From Galeopsis tetrahit (taxonomy: Eukaryota; Streptophyta; Magnoliopsida; Lamiales; Lamiaceae), in contig OY776132.1 of assembly GCA_963675135.1 (NCBI GenBank), positions 59,219,850 through 59,283,849 of the forward strand: a stretch of DNA of 64,000 bases, read 5' to 3'. Both the position numbers and the translations under genes were made by a program. The stretch's first letter is position 1; every line of letters starts with the position of its first letter. This document shows, piece after piece, positions 34,351-47,239 of the stretch. The notes under the pieces are model-generated. The model was not told where the DNA came from, made no database searches, and saw only the letters and a list, made by a program, of their open reading frames with translations.

Positions 34351-34868
34351 GTGCCCACTTTAAACAGGCTTAAATGCAGCAAAAAAAAAAAAAAAAAAAG
34401 TAGCAATGCAAGCCACAAAAACCACGACGAGAAACACAAGTGCATGAAATCCATATATCAATTAAGCAAAATAATGGAAGAACCGCATGAATTTGAGAAA
34501 GAGTATCATTCCAATCCGCCGAAACAAGAATCACAAGAACAATTGAAAAACTGGAATCACCGAGACAGATCAACCAGCGACAACAAATCGACAGCCATTA
34601 GAGAATCAACAATCTCAAACCAAATCCAGCAAGCATACAATCGCCTTTAATCGATTCACGCTGGCAACAAACCCAACAACGCGATACAACCAAAAGGGCA
34701 AAATTACTTGTCGGAATTGCAGATCGATCGGAAAATCCTCGAACAGCGAGCCAAAGAGGAAATCGACGATGAAGTCACAACGAGCAGCAAAATCACCGAG
34801 GTAATCGCCGACGAACAAACTCAAATAGCCGAACTAAAACGAGATTTAACTCGTGAATCTCAAAATTA
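34351..34868 (+). other. Coding-like, possibly captured sequence, not identified
   Basis: Two successive plus-strand open segments have a composition unlike the surrounding AT-rich DNA. The first is 34351-34650. The second, about 34707-34868, reads SELQIDRKILEQRAKEEIDD and on to ELKRDLTRESQN, a charged, coiled-coil-like peptide. I cannot assign a family. It lies inside the candidate element at 33.0-35.4 kb, so it may be captured exon sequence. Confidence 0.35.
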
Positions 34869-35079
34869 AAACACCGAAACCGCCGACGATCCAATTATGA
34901 AAAATTAAGTTCAGATCCAACCGCCTCACAATCGAACACCACAATCGACGGCGAGATACATACACAATCAGACACCACACTCTTCAATCGCCGGCGAAAA
35001 CCGCCAACAACGAATCGTAACCGCCGACGGATAAATATGTGTTTAGTTGCGAAATTGTAATAGGCGGCCCCTACTATGT

Positions 35080-35220
35080 GAAGGAGCTCGAAGGTGGAGC
35101 AGCGGTGGAGGTGCGGAGGCAAGTGGCTGTGGAGGGCGGTGATCTCGGCGGGGCCGAAGAAAAAGGAACGATGCACCATGTCGTCGAGTGGGATTAGAGT
35201 TCCTTTGACGTTAAAAATTT
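35080..35220 (-). pseudogene. BAHD acyltransferase fragment
   Basis: The minus strand reads FNVKGTLIPLDDMVHRSFFF and, directly following, GPAEITALHSHLPPHLHRCS then TFELL. This matches the middle of plant BAHD acyltransferases of the benzyl-alcohol benzoyltransferase type, where (R/H)RSFFFGP, an (I/L)PPHL segment and STFE(L/I)L precede the TACLWRCRT motif. Here similarity stops right after TFELL and the frame runs into unrelated sequence. Only about 46 residues of a roughly 450-residue enzyme are present, and the HxxxD and DFGWG motifs are absent. It abuts the right inverted repeat of the candidate element, so transposon capture is the best explanation. Confidence 0.7.
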
Positions 35221-35409
35221 GGAAATTATGATTGACTTAATGATTCCGCTATTTATGAGGGGATTTAAATACACTAATATGTATTTATGGTTTTAAATCA
35301 ATTATTAAGGGCATATTAGGTATTTTAAGTATGAATTTGGCTTTAATTGCTTTATTTAAATTTTTTGATTTTAATTGTAGTGAGGGTGTGGATTTTAGCT
35401 CTTAATATA

Positions 35410-35942
35410 TATAAACTCTATTTTAAAATCTTTTGTTTTAAAATGCTTTTTTGAATCAAATCAAATCATATATTTTTTTTTTGTGAGGAGTGTATGTATC
35501 CGGATATATAACCCACGCGGCCACGCCTAAACAAAAGTGAAGGGTCCAAGCCCAATGATTCAAAGCACATGGCTCATTTGGATCGGGCACCGACTCTATC
35601 TGGGTTGGTATTTCTACGGGCCACACGGTGGGTCGGGTTTATTATGCTGTAATTCTCCCGGGTTTTAATAAGGGCGAGCACGTCACGGACTCATTTTGCT
35701 GGCCATGTCTGTAATTCTCCCTCCCGACTCTGAATAACTTACTTAAAACTAAAAAAGTCTTAAAACACTTTTTAACTTTCAGGGGGAATTGATTGGGGTT
35801 TCTTCATGATCAATTCATCCTCACAGATAAAATAATCAGAGAAATCAAGGGAAGAAACCCCACCCCCACAATCTCTACTTTTCTGAATTCCGATCGCTGC
35901 ACCAATTTTGCCATATAGTTTTTGAGCGAAGAATTTGAAAAG
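35410..35942 (+). promoter_or_regulatory. Upstream region and leader of the LMBR1-like gene
   Basis: No other gene is present. The region gains GC content towards 35942 and includes CT-rich stretches (CTCCCTCCCGACTCTG near 35718) of the kind found in plant leaders. Transcription start and TATA box are not obvious. The ATG at 35943 is the first in frame and begins the conserved MWVFYLISLPLTLG. Confidence 0.45.
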
Positions 35943-38900
35943 ATGTGGGTGTTTTATTTGATCTCCCTGCCATTAACCCTAGGCATGGTGCTCTTGACTC
36001 TTAAATACTTCTCCGGCCCAGACGTCCCGCGTTATGTATTATTTACGGTGGGATACACTTGGTTTTGCTCGATTTCGATCATCATTCTAGTCCCTGCCGA
36101 CATTTGGACGGTAAATTCTACTTCATTCCGCATATTCTACTGTTTTCTGCTGCGTTTGATTTCAGTTTAGTTAAATTGTTAAGATGCTAGCAATGTCTTC
36201 TGTTGTTGTTGATTCAATATTTTGGTCAGCTGCTTTGAGCTAATTATACTTTAGTGAATTTGATTTGATCTGCATTAGAACTCGTATTGAACAAGTTTTG
36301 TTCCGTGCGTCTTTTTTGGTTGGACACTGATATGTGCTGGTAGTTTAATTGAGGATCAGATATTCAGAGAATGAGCTGTTGTGTTGTTCTCGTGAATGCA
36401 TTTGAATACTTTAGCTATTAGTGAATAAGAGAAGAATTATGGATTATAGTTCTGACCTAGTTAGTTAAGAATTTTGTTAATGTGGAACAATGTAATATTC
36501 CGTTCTTATCTTATCAAAATCTGAAACTACGCGCACACACACACATACAGTCATGCACCTCCGCTGTCCAGTCAAATAGATGGACTTGAAAACCCATGAA
36601 TAACCTCCTGGTGATGTTGGCGGTAATTCTGAATAAAAGTAATTTTTGTTTTAAGATCGCTCTGTTTTAAATAAGTTTCAGTTTAACCCTAGTACAATAA
36701 ACTAGTGATTGCATATGTTGTCCTGCATAATTGCATTTGGAACCAATCTAGGTTCATACCTGTCTCATCATTCCTTTCATGAATCTTTACATTCGTTGTT
36801 GCAAAGGCAGCACAGCCTCTGCCCTCTGTATAAAGTTATGTCTATCACAACACAGCAAGTTCTCTGATATTTTATTTGTTAATAATATTTTGCCAGACCT
36901 TATTCTCTTTCTTGTCCTGCAGACTATAATTGATCATGGTAATGGAGGCATATCTTTCTTTTGGATTTGGTCGTATTGGAGTACGTTTCTGCTCACATGG
37001 TATGACTTTTTGGAACTGCATTTCGTTACAGTTTCTGGTGTATATAGCTCAGAAATAAGTCGTGTGTTATCTAAGTGTGTTTTCATGGACATTTCCCCCC
37101 TTTTAACCTTGATGACCTTGGAATCTATTGACGTTAAGTTAATATATATGTGTTCACTTTAGCTTGTAGTAACTGCCAAAATTTGTAAAACCATGGGCTC
37201 AAAAACTTTTTAAATTCTCTATTTATATGGTGAAGAAGAATTATGTACTACTCCATACTATTGATTATATTCCAGTTCGGTTTTGTAGAAATCTTCACTG
37301 ATGTTGAATCTAGATATCTATGTCTTTATTTTAATTTAATTTTGACAAATTAATTTCTCTACCTTCTTGAGGAATGAAGTGCAGTAACATTTCTTTTGGA
37401 AACACATGGTTAAAATGAGTCCATAGATGAGGCATCTCTTCCTTCGTTGAAAAACGTTATTGTCTCAGACATGTATTGTCTTATCTTTTCTTGGTTGGTG
37501 AGTTGCAATAATGCATGTTTCTGGGTGTACATGTATGGCCTTGAGCTAATTCAAATAACTTTACAACGTTTGTAGTGTTATTGAGCTATTTATAAGAACC
37601 ATACTTTTATCGCTTGGGTACTTACTTTGCTTTGGAAGGATGGAGAGTAGGAGAGGGCGGTAGGGGGTACTGGGGTCTGGGGAGGTCACTCCTGTCTCTA
37701 TATTCCAACACTTCGGTATAGGAGCTATATACCACTAGGTCCCCTACCGGCATTACATGAATACAATAATTTTTTATTCTTTTTATATTGTTTTGGTTGC
37801 TCAATTTTTATGATTTGATTGATGTATAATTATTTGTAGATAATCATTCTATGTCTCTGAGCAGGCTTGCTGTGCCCCTCATACAGGGTTATGAAGATGC
37901 TGGAGACTTTAGTATGATTGAAAGATTGAAGACTAGCATACATGTAAACTTAATCTTCTATTTAATTGTGGGATCCATTGGTCTTTTCGGACTTATTCTC
38001 GTCATTACTACGCACAAAAATTGGTTCGTTTCATCTCTTGATTTAACTTTCTTTTCATTCTATGCTCACTTTCCTCCTAATAAGCAAAAAATTATAATGC
38101 TCGCGGAATTGGCTGAATATGCCCCAGTTTGAGTAGTTTCTGTATGTTTGTTTTCTCATTATCTGGCCTGTTTGCATTAAATACATGTGATGACACCTCA
38201 ACAAGGTTGGGGAGATAGATAGTGCGAAATGTAATTTGATTGATTATCAACCCGTGTTTCATTTTTGATGGTTAATACTAGCTGAAAAACCCTTTTCTTG
38301 CTTTGAAAATTCTTGTTCAAGGGGTTCATGAATAGAGTCTGTCTACCTACCAATTTGTATATGTCCTACACTGATATGAACAATGCATTTGAACATAATA
38401 AAACAGTAGTTGGAAAACATTAGATACAATGTGACTTGGATATGTTGAATACATATACAATTAAATATTCTTATTCAAATCAAGAAAAACATTATATAAC
38501 TCTGCAATAATGAAATATTGATAGGGTGATTAGTGGGTTTGAGGAATAAAGGAATGAGAAAGAAATTAAATATGAATGCTTGGTAGGATATAGAGATCCC
38601 ATGAACAGTGTTTGGACCATTTTAGGGGAATGACGTTAATACCCATTATCATTCTCCACTATTGTCATTCCTGTTTGATAATTCCCATTCCCCTTTACAA
38701 GTCAAGAATACCCTGAGAAAGCTATGCAAAATGGAGTCCTTTAACATTTCTTGGATGTTAGATCACAAAGATTGAGGACTAACTGAGTTTGGGACATGGT
38801 TTCTCAATATACGTGGCATAATTGCTGGTTTGGGAATCACTACTGTACTTAGAATGGTGTTAGTAAAGATACCTTCACTGATTTCCTGGAACATGGCATA

Positions 38901-41900
38901 CTTGCATTTGTTTCAATATTCCTGATTTTTTCACTGGCAGGATTGGTGGTAGAGGTATACTGGGTTGGGCTATGGCTTGCTCAAATACATTTGGACTTGT
39001 GACTGGTACATTTCTTCTTGGTTTTGGTTTGAGTGAGATTCCAAAAGGTATTTGGAGAAGTGCTGACTGGACCAATCGTCACAAAGTTCTCTCACACAAG
39101 ATTGCCAAAATAGTTATGAAACTTGATGATGCTCACAAAGAGTTGTCAAATGCAATTGTGGTTAGTGTTTCTGTAGCCTTGTATAAATCAATAAACATAT
39201 TTGTTAAAGGAACTTTTTCTTTTTCTTGTGCCCTTGTCCTGGGCCTACTCAATGTACTTGAAACCTATTTCAATTTTTTTTTTCTTTTTCAATTCAAATG
39301 TTCAATTGATATATCTGCTTCAATACACTCATATCCATTTTCCTCATCTATTATGTGATAGACAACTATTTCATCACATCTTGTACTTGCCACCAAGCTT
39401 GTATCTGTTATCTTCTTTTATAGTAATATATATTTTTTCCATTTCAACTCATGTTAATACATGTGTGTGTGTAGATTCATATGTCTATATATGTGCTTAT
39501 CTGTTTTATGTATGCATATTCTAGACTAATATGTACATTCATACTTAGAAACTTATGCATACTATATTTAAAGGAATGCTGACCGACTTTAGGGGTTCAC
39601 CACAAATGAATTTAACTGTGCACCACACTTTTGACCCCAAACGATCACACTGGTCGCAAACTTGCACTAATCAATTTTATTAGCATGAAAACACAATTCT
39701 CTTTCTTGACAGATAATGTTAGTTTGGAAGTAATGTAACATGCTGGAACATATTATATACTGTTAATGCATGTTGATAAAATAGTTTGGAAGTAATGTAA
39801 CTGATTTTGTGTTCCTTTCCAGTTTCTCTTGAATATGAATAGCTAACTATCTTGCCAATTTAAAGTCACATGCTGGAAATAACCTTATAGTTCTTGTTTT
39901 AATTTTCTTCTCATGCACAAAAGATGTCCCTCTGAGTTTCTTGCTTTCCAATTTGATTTTATAGGTTGCTCAAGCTACGTCCAAGCAGATGTCCAAGCGT
40001 GATCCTCTAAGACCTTGTATGGATCTCATTGACAATATGTTAGTTCAAATGGTATTTTTTTTCCCTTTCTCTACTTAATATATATAAAGATTGTTTCATG
40101 ATGTTATTAATTATTGTATTTTCATTTTGATTATCTATCTCTAGTTCAAAAAAGATCCTTCATTCAAGCCACAAGGGGGTCGGTTGGGCGAGAATGACAT
40201 GGACTATGATACAGATGAGAAGTCGATGGCAACATTAAGACGCCATCTTCGGGGTGCGCGAGAGGAGTATTATCGTTGCAAAAGGTACAACTATTGTTGC
40301 AGGATGATACATAAAATTTTGTTACATATGGTGTGGCATAATGGTGCAAATCTATTTATCCATGTGTGTTTCAAATTTTCAATTAACTGTTTCTCATTTT
40401 TATTTTAACATACCTTTTTTTTATTAACTTAATTTCTTAAATTTTCTAGTTTTCTCATGGTTGTTTCTTAAAAACAATCAACTAATTTATTTGTACTTGC
40501 TCTGCCTCATGATAAAGCTCCAAATTCACTTGATTAGAGTTTTAGGTAAATTATACACTGTGTATAATTATCTTATTACTATTATTATAGTTGGGCTTTA
40601 GTTTAAGTAAGACTTTTTAATAAGTTCTAGAATAAATGGCCTATGGGCTTTACTGCTTAGGGTTTAGGGTTGAGTCTATTTAAATAAGGATTTCACTTAG
40701 AGTTAGGATTATCTTTGATCATTGAACTGTGTAGCAGTGTAGCGGCTATTTGCCTGTGGCAGAGATTATTCTTTGTGGCAGATATTTATTCTCTATGGCT
40801 TCGTTTCGAGGATTTTTATTGACTAAATTACGGTATTTGAGTTTAGTAGTTTACCCATCGCCTTAACTCTGTCCGTAAAAGTTTGAAAATGGCAGAGTTT
40901 TGCTATCTTTAGATTATTGCCCTAAAAAGTAGCGATTTGGAGCTAGCGCTGTCACATCATTACTGAAATTTAGAGTTAGTTTCAAAACAATCTATAAGGT
41001 TTAGGAAGAGTAGCCTTATTAGGATGTCTGTACAAGAGTTTTTATGTTTGTATTTTACTTGCATCAGCTCCTTACGTTTGGTAATAATGAATGACCTACT
41101 CCTACCAAAATGTGGTTGATATACTGTAGGCTAGGCCGCTACAGTTGAATTTTATTTGCAAACACATACTAAGTTTTTTTTTTTTCCTGCAGTGAGTACA
41201 TGACTTATGTCACAGAGGCTCTTGAATTGGAAGATACGATAAAGAATTATGAAAGACGCAGTATGACTGGATGGTTTGCACCTCTTCCTAGTTTTAGATT
41301 GATACCCAAAGTTTATTTTTTCTACTAAAGCAAGTATGCCCCATGTCTTTAACCTTATTGATGACTGACTTGAAAATGAGATATTAAGAAAATATTGCTT
41401 TGTGATTGATAGAGAAGTGTTACAGTAAGTGAGCAACATGATATCATTGACCCAACAATATCTCAATTCCCAACTCTGCTGATGGTATCCAACCTGATGG
41501 TTATCAAAGCCTACAAAAATAATATGACAGCATTGGGGGAATATGGGCATAATGTTTCCAAGAGTTTAGCTAATGTCATGAATGTTTAAAACTTTGTATT
41601 GTTTATTGCTTGTGTGAAGTTGATGATTTGACTATTATTTGTCGCACAGGAAGTTTATTTCAAGCTTCAGACCTGAAAGAACTGGTAAATTGGGATCCTA
41701 CCTTAACGTGGCAGGTAATAGTCTATCCATTTGTCACCTGTCATTTGAGTCATAAAATGGTATAAAGCTAAACATAGGTTCCTAAAAGAATTTGAGTAGT
41801 CTTTGCTTGTGCTCCCCAGAACTAGTATGGCGCTGTATCTTGCAAAAGAAATTGGAACGAATGGTTGCTGTCATTCTTGGTTGCATGTCAGTCGCTATAC

Positions 41901-42587
41901 TCCTAGCCGAGGCTACTTTGCTAACTAGTGGAGTTGATTTTTCTCTATTTTCTATCCTCATTAAATCTGTGGGAGATCAAGAGGTTCTGGTGCAGGTATG
42001 TTGCCAGACTGCTTTACCTAGGTTCTATTTTCATTTGCACATTTTTTTTCCGAAAAAATATGTTCAAACAGCACCAAATATATTATTTGGAAACTACATT
42101 TGGCCATAAATGTTGCATGCAATATTTTTCATGAAATCTTTCCTTATTACTCATTGAGCAAAATGCTTGAGATTGCAAAGTCAAGTGCAAAAAGAATCAC
42201 AAATGCTTGTTTGAAGCCTCAAGTTGCACATGATTCATGTGTAGTTAAAAAAAAATGTAACTGCATGTTTGATATTAGAGGAAAATCTTGATAAATAGTA
42301 ATAGTGGTATTGAGATTTAAATAGGGTAGGTTTTAAATTAATGTTAAATCGTGTGTGTGAAGTATTATTATATTATTGTTGATTGTAATTGTAATGATTG
42401 GATGATTGTGCAATGATTAATGTTATTGGAAGTTGCAAAAGTGAGAATAAAATGTGTGAAAATTGAGAAATTAAATAAGAGTGGGAATTTAAAAAAAATC
42501 ATATTTTCATTAATGAGTCATTGTCGAGTTCGGTGTAAAAAATGGTATATATAGGGTTTACATGTAATTGTAGGGGTAGATGTATTG

Positions 42588-42618
<31 letters not shown>

Positions 42619-45600
42619 TTTAAATCGAATTCTAAACTTCAAAAGTAGAACTGGATTTAGATTTCAAAATCTCAAATCCGGGACATACCCTAGGGAATCA
42701 TCCCTGTGCATGAACTCAAGATGTGATGGGTTTTACCAGAAAATGCATATGGGGCTGCCTTGGTTCCTTGGGGGAAGATTCAGCTGATTATTCTATTCTA
42801 GGACAGATTTTTTTCTCGTATTAAATTGCATAATCTTCTTGCTCGATTTTTAGAGCATGGTTCATATGCAACTCACATGGTAATAATTTCTGCTTCTGGT
42901 GCCAGGTTTTGGCATTTGTTCCTCTAATGTATATGTGTGTTTGCACATATTACTCATTGTTCAAAGTTGGAAGGCTAATGTTTTACTCATTGACACCAAG
43001 ACAGACAAGCTCTGTTAGCTTGCTAATGATATGCTCGTAAGTTAGTGTAGAAATTCAACTGTACAATCTAAAATAGGTGTTTATTATTCCTTTTAGTTGA
43101 TAAATTGTTTCTTAATCTGCCTCTCAGGATGGTTGCTCGTTACGCGCCTCCAATTTCTTTTAATTTTCTTAACCTCATTAATCTGGGGAAGGGCAAGAAA
43201 ACCTTTTTTGAGCAGGTGAGCTTTCTATCATATGTTCAGCTTATCCCTGTGAATTTTTGCTTTATTGCTGCTAAAATCACAACCTTTTCGCAAATTACAA
43301 TATAATCTAAACATTTGAGTTTTTGTAAATAAAACCATTTTTTAAAAATTGCAATTCGATCCTTCGGGCAGATTGACTCTTGTCCCTTTTTGATGCGTTG
43401 AACAATTAACCATGCCATCATCCTACTCCGCAGTACGCACATGGGTGCTAACATGGTTAATTGTTCGACACGTCATGGGCAGAGTTAATCTTCCCAGAAG
43501 TTCAAATTGCACTTTTTTTCTTTAATAATTTAGGTTTTATTTGTCAACTCAAAAGTGTAGATTAGATGCAAATGCAATTTACGAAAAGGTGGTGATTTTA
43601 ACAACAATTAAGCACAATTTTTTCCATGTCATGATAACAAGATTTCTCTTTATCACCTGATGCATACTTGGTATAAGTTCATATTTAATATTTCTCTTTA
43701 CCATCTTTTGATGCTATTAGTGTTTTATCATCACAGCTGAACAAAATTGATTTTTTTTCTTCCTCTGGTGTGAATATTGAATGCAGCGCATGGGAACCAT
43801 TGATCAAGCTGTACCTTTCTTTGGGGATGGATTCAACAGAATCTATCCCCTTATCATGGTCATATACACTATTTTGGTGGCAAGCAATTTCTTTAACAGG
43901 ATCATAAGCTTCTTTGGCAATTGGAAGATTTTTAGATTTAAAACAGAAGAAGATGATATGGATGGGTTTGATCCATCTGGTTTGCTTATATTGCAGAAAG
44001 GTAATGATTTATCAGCATTTATGGATTCTTGTTGCATTACCCTCAAGTTATTTGAATATTATATTTTTGGGATAATTACAAAAACAGTTCCTGAGGTATA
44101 GCCTAATTTCCAAAACAAAAACAGCTCTCTTTTAAAATTTACAAGTCACATATCCACCGTTGACATCTGTGCTCGTATTTTTTTCCCACACCATCAGGGT
44201 TATTTGTAAGAAAAATACAAACCTTAGTGTGCGATTTTAATACATAAGGGGTTAATTGTAATTTAAAGAAACATAATCGGTCTATTTTAGTATTTACATA
44301 GGCCAAATCTCAATGTGTAGTTTTTGTAATTTGTCCTGTATTTCATTTCATTTGTTGGCAAGATTGGTATTGTATTCTTTCAAACTATTCTACTTCATCA
44401 GAAAGAACCTGGCTTGAACAAGGGCGCAAAGTTGGTGAACATGTTATTCCATTGGCTAGAAATTTCAATGGGGCGAGCTTGGATCTGGAGTCTGGCAACG
44501 ATAACAATGTATGTCATCTTGCTTCTTTTCATTTGTTATCTTCAGTTGGGAATATTGAGATAGAAAACATCTCATGTGTAATGTCCTTTTTCAATAAAAT
44601 AAAATAAAAATAATAAAATTGGATCCCCTTTTTTTTCATTTTACATTGGGTCTATGGGCTTTCTTTTGTAACACTATGTCCCCGCACTTTCAATTTTTTG
44701 TTTGAATTGGATCCTTGAACTTTCATTTGTAAACTTGAGTCCTTTGATTTGAATTAAAATTTGGTCCCTTTACTTGGTAGCTTACATTAAGACCTGCAAA
44801 TGGAAGAACTAGGACATTTATTACCTTTAAAATGGAAATAGAAGTACAAAGACATAATTCAAACAAAATTGAAAGTATAGGACCAAATTGAAAAATTAAA
44901 GTTGAAAGCATAGGAACCAATATAACACCACCCATATATACGCTTGTCCTTTTCGTTATCAAACTGTCTGTACGCAAAATTAAGTACTATACCCATGCTT
45001 ACACCTAATTTTAAAAAACTCTCCAACAAGAGTTGTTCATCTGTATATCCTTTATAGTTGGGCAAAGTTTTATGTAAACCAGTTTTACTGTGCAACTGAT
45101 TTGTATTTTGTGTGTATTTTTAATCAGTATTTTTAAACGGTATTAGTTGTTCTATTAAAAGGTATTTTTTGTTTTCAATAGAAAATATTAGTTTTTTTTC
45201 TATAAAATGATAGTTGTGAACTAGTTGCACGATAAAATTATTATAGTTTTCTTGTCAGTCTTGAATTGTGAACTTGGTTAAAAAATTGCAGGACAATACG
45301 GTTGAAATGAAGAGGAAGTCTGATGTGAGCAAGGACGATAAGAAGGGAAGTTCTTCTAAACCGTCTACAAAAGATGACAAACAGAGATATTCTGGGAGCA
45401 AAGAAGCAATAAGCACCAAATACGCTGCCATTAGAGAACAAAGTAAATCTGCTGCAAACACGAAGCCAGTCGAGACTATGGCCTCTGCTAAAGTCTCGTT
45501 GCTTGATGCTGGCAACTCTCACACGACTAATAACAATGTCCCATCATCAGGTTTTGCTTCAAAGTGGGCTTCAATGAAACAAGGTTTTCAAACATTCAAA

Positions 45601-45795
45601 GCAACTGTAGAAGCAAAGAAATTTTTACCAATTCGTCAAGTTCAAGAGACGGGTCTTTTAACACGTGCTGCATCCTCAGAATCACTAGACGAGATATTTC
45701 AGAGATTGAAACGACCTTCTGAAGATCGTGCCCCTTCTAGTGATGAAGATGAAGACGATGATAGTGAAATCAAAGTTTCGAGGAGGAACAGGTAA
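35943..45795 (+). CDS. LMBR1/LMBD2-like multi-pass membrane protein, 14 coding exons
   Basis: This encodes a 738-residue LMBR1-domain protein (plant LMBD2-like), a polytopic membrane protein whose molecular role in plants is poorly defined. Exons are 35943-36110, 36923-36999, 37865-38023, 38941-39160, 39965-40051, 40145-40284, 41193-41273, 41650-41714, 41820-41995, 42906-43036, 43128-43215, 43787-44000, 44402-44508 and 45292-45795. All introns are GT-AG, phases agree, and the total is 739 codons. Exon 1 holds two membrane segments and VPRYVLFTVGYTWFC. Conserved blocks are ENGGISFFW-like HGNGGISFFWIWSYWSTFLL, GRLGENDMDYDTDEKSMATL, VARYAPPISFNFLNL and NRIYPLIMVIYTILVASNFF. The hydrophilic tail ends in an acidic Ser-rich stretch after ESLDEIFQRLKRP. 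No break is seen. Introns carry several foldback elements. There are no overlapping neighbours. Confidence 0.95.
42262..42700. mobile_element. Decayed Harbinger MITE copy in intron 9
   Basis: GCATGTTTGATATTAG followed by AAATCTTGATAAATAGTAATA closely parallels the left part of the MITE at 10452-10758 (AAATCCTGATAAATAGTAATT). The right part (TCAAAATCTCAAATCC, then GGGACATACCCTA) parallels the right end. A long T run near 42580-42620 has expanded inside. Ends are approximate. Confidence 0.5.
43263..43610. mobile_element. Foldback element in intron 11
   Basis: The arms of about 170 bp are inverted copies. The left has GCTAAAATCACAACCTTTTCG..., TAAATAAAACC... and TTGAACAATTAACCATG; the right has the complements CATGGTTAATTGTTCGACA..., GGTTTTATTTGTC... 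and GTGATTTTAAC. The element has no coding capacity, and the flanking duplication is not clear. Confidence 0.7.
44070..44338. mobile_element. Foldback MITE in intron 12
   Basis: The left end GGATAATTACAAAAACAGTTCCTGAG and the complement of the right end, GGACAAATTACAAAAACTACACATTGAG, are degenerate inverted repeats about 40 bp long. The interior is AT-rich. Confidence 0.6.
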
Positions 45796-46412
45796 CATTA
45801 GCAATATGTTTGTACAAGATTGGATATACTTATAATCAATGTTATAAATATACAAAATGCAAGTAGAGATAATGAAATGTACAGATTCTTGAAAAGGGCG
45901 AAGAAAGCTTATTCTTAATCCATTTTTGGCTGTATTATTATTACGAGTAGGTTGTACAATTTTCTATCATAAGTTGGCAATTTTAGTCTCCTACGAATTA
46001 TTCTTCTCAATTAAGCCAATACCCATAGCTTTTAAAAAATGATTCAATTTTATTCTATATTGCCAATTTTTTTTGTTTTGTTTTGGGATGATAATTAATT
46101 TATGATTTTTTCTAAAATTGAAATTAACATGTTAGGTTCTCATTATGTCACCTAAGAGATTTAAATGAGAAAATTATATCGTATGATATCAAAATCCTGA
46201 ACACTGAATAGGTACTGTAGCAGTTTTACAATTTATTCGTGTTGTTACTCAGTTACTGTGCGGGTTTGTGGTCAATATAGTGCAAATATATGTGTACCCA
46301 GTTTTATAATTTACACTCTCTGTTAGAATAATTTGTACTGATTAATGCAACACACAGCTGAATTCGAAATATCTTAAATATTAATCGCCTAGAATATTGA
46401 GCAATAGCTTAA
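45796..46412. other. 3' flank of the LMBR1-like gene
   Basis: The proximal part is presumably the 3' untranslated region, with AATAAT/AATGAAA-type AT-rich signals, though no single polyadenylation signal stands out. The rest is AT-rich spacer up to the foldback element. Confidence 0.5.
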
Positions 46413-46422
46413 TACTATGATA

Positions 46423-47229
46423 GGCCAAATTATCAATTTTAGCCTATACTTTTCATTTTTTATGAAATCTAGCACATATTTTTCTTTTTAAATAAATTAT
46501 ACCTATACTTTTCATTTTCCCTCAAATCTAGCACATACTTTTTTTTAACCAAATTATACTCATACTATTCATTTTTTTATCAAATTTAGAACGTACATTC
46601 TTACTCTTATCCAATTTATACCTATACTTTTTATAAATATTATTAAATTAATTAATTAATAAATATACCTTACTTTATAAAAAAAAAAATCTAAAATTAT
46701 ATATAAATATTTTTTAATCTAGAAATTTTAAAAAATTAAAAATTATTTAAAAAATCTCAAAGTATTATATATATATATATATATAAATTGTACTCTCTCC
46801 ATCCACCAAAAGTATGTTTATACTTTTGGTGGATGTTACATTATTTTTTATATATATTTTGTAAATCTCTTTAATTCAATAGTTTTAGATAATTTTAATT
46901 ATCAATTATTTTTAAAATTTAAAATTTGTGGATTTTAAATTGATTTTTTTAAAACATATTTAAGATATTTTTTTCTTTTTAATTATTAGATAATTTTTAC
47001 ATTTTTTTTTATATTTTAAATTAATTGATTAAAACGTGTGCTAAAATTGGTAAAACATAAAAAGTATGTGCTACATTTGATTAAAAATGAAAAGTATGGG
47101 TATAAAAGAAAAAGTTTGTGTTAAATTTAATAACAAAATGAAAAGTATGGGTATAATTTAATTAAAAAGAAAAATTTGTGCTAGATTTAATCAAAAGTGA
47201 AAAGTATGGGCTAAAATTGATTATTTGGC
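46423..47229. mobile_element. MULE-type foldback element, 807 bp
   Basis: The left end GGCCAAATTATCAATTTTAGCC and the complement of the right end, GCCAAATAATCAATTTTAGCCC, begin long inverted arms. The arms contain several degenerate repeats of TATACTTTTCATTTTT and of TCTAGCACATA-like sequence. The flanks are a perfect 10-bp duplication, TACTATGATA (46413-46422 and 47230-47239). The element has no coding content. Confidence 0.82.
46793..46840. repeat. Small hairpin ACTCTCTCCATCC type
   Basis: CATCCACCAAAAGTATG and its complement (CATACTTTTGGTGGATG-like) face each other within about 48 bp at the centre of the foldback element. It may be the remnant of a Stowaway terminus. Confidence 0.6.
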
Positions 47230-47239
47230 TACTATGATA

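Larger units (their letters stand above)
33010..35405. mobile_element. Candidate gene-capturing MULE-like element
   Basis: The left part (GAGTTGCCCATAGAGACAC..., then TAAAGCAATTAGAGCCAAAATC...) and the complement of the right part (GAGCTAAAATCCACACCC..., then TAAAGCAATTAAAGCCAAATTC...) form degenerate inverted repeats of about 100 bp. Between them lie gene-like GC-richer sequence and a BAHD acyltransferase fragment beside the right repeat. I could not identify a clean target duplication, so both ends are approximate. This layout is that of an old Pack-MULE. Confidence 0.45.

Noticed and set aside
34351..34650. 99-codon frame beginning MPTLNRLKCSKKKKKKSS
   Set aside because: The start lies in an A run, and the product is low in complexity with no family match. 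I kept it only as unidentified coding-like sequence.
44585..44975. Possible further MITE in intron 13
   Set aside because: Phrases such as TTGGATCC and GGACCAAATTG recur in both orientations, but I found no clear terminal repeats or duplication.
43843..45522. Minus-strand frames across LMBR1-like exons 12 and 14
   Set aside because: They mirror conserved plus-strand exons and have no domain of their own.
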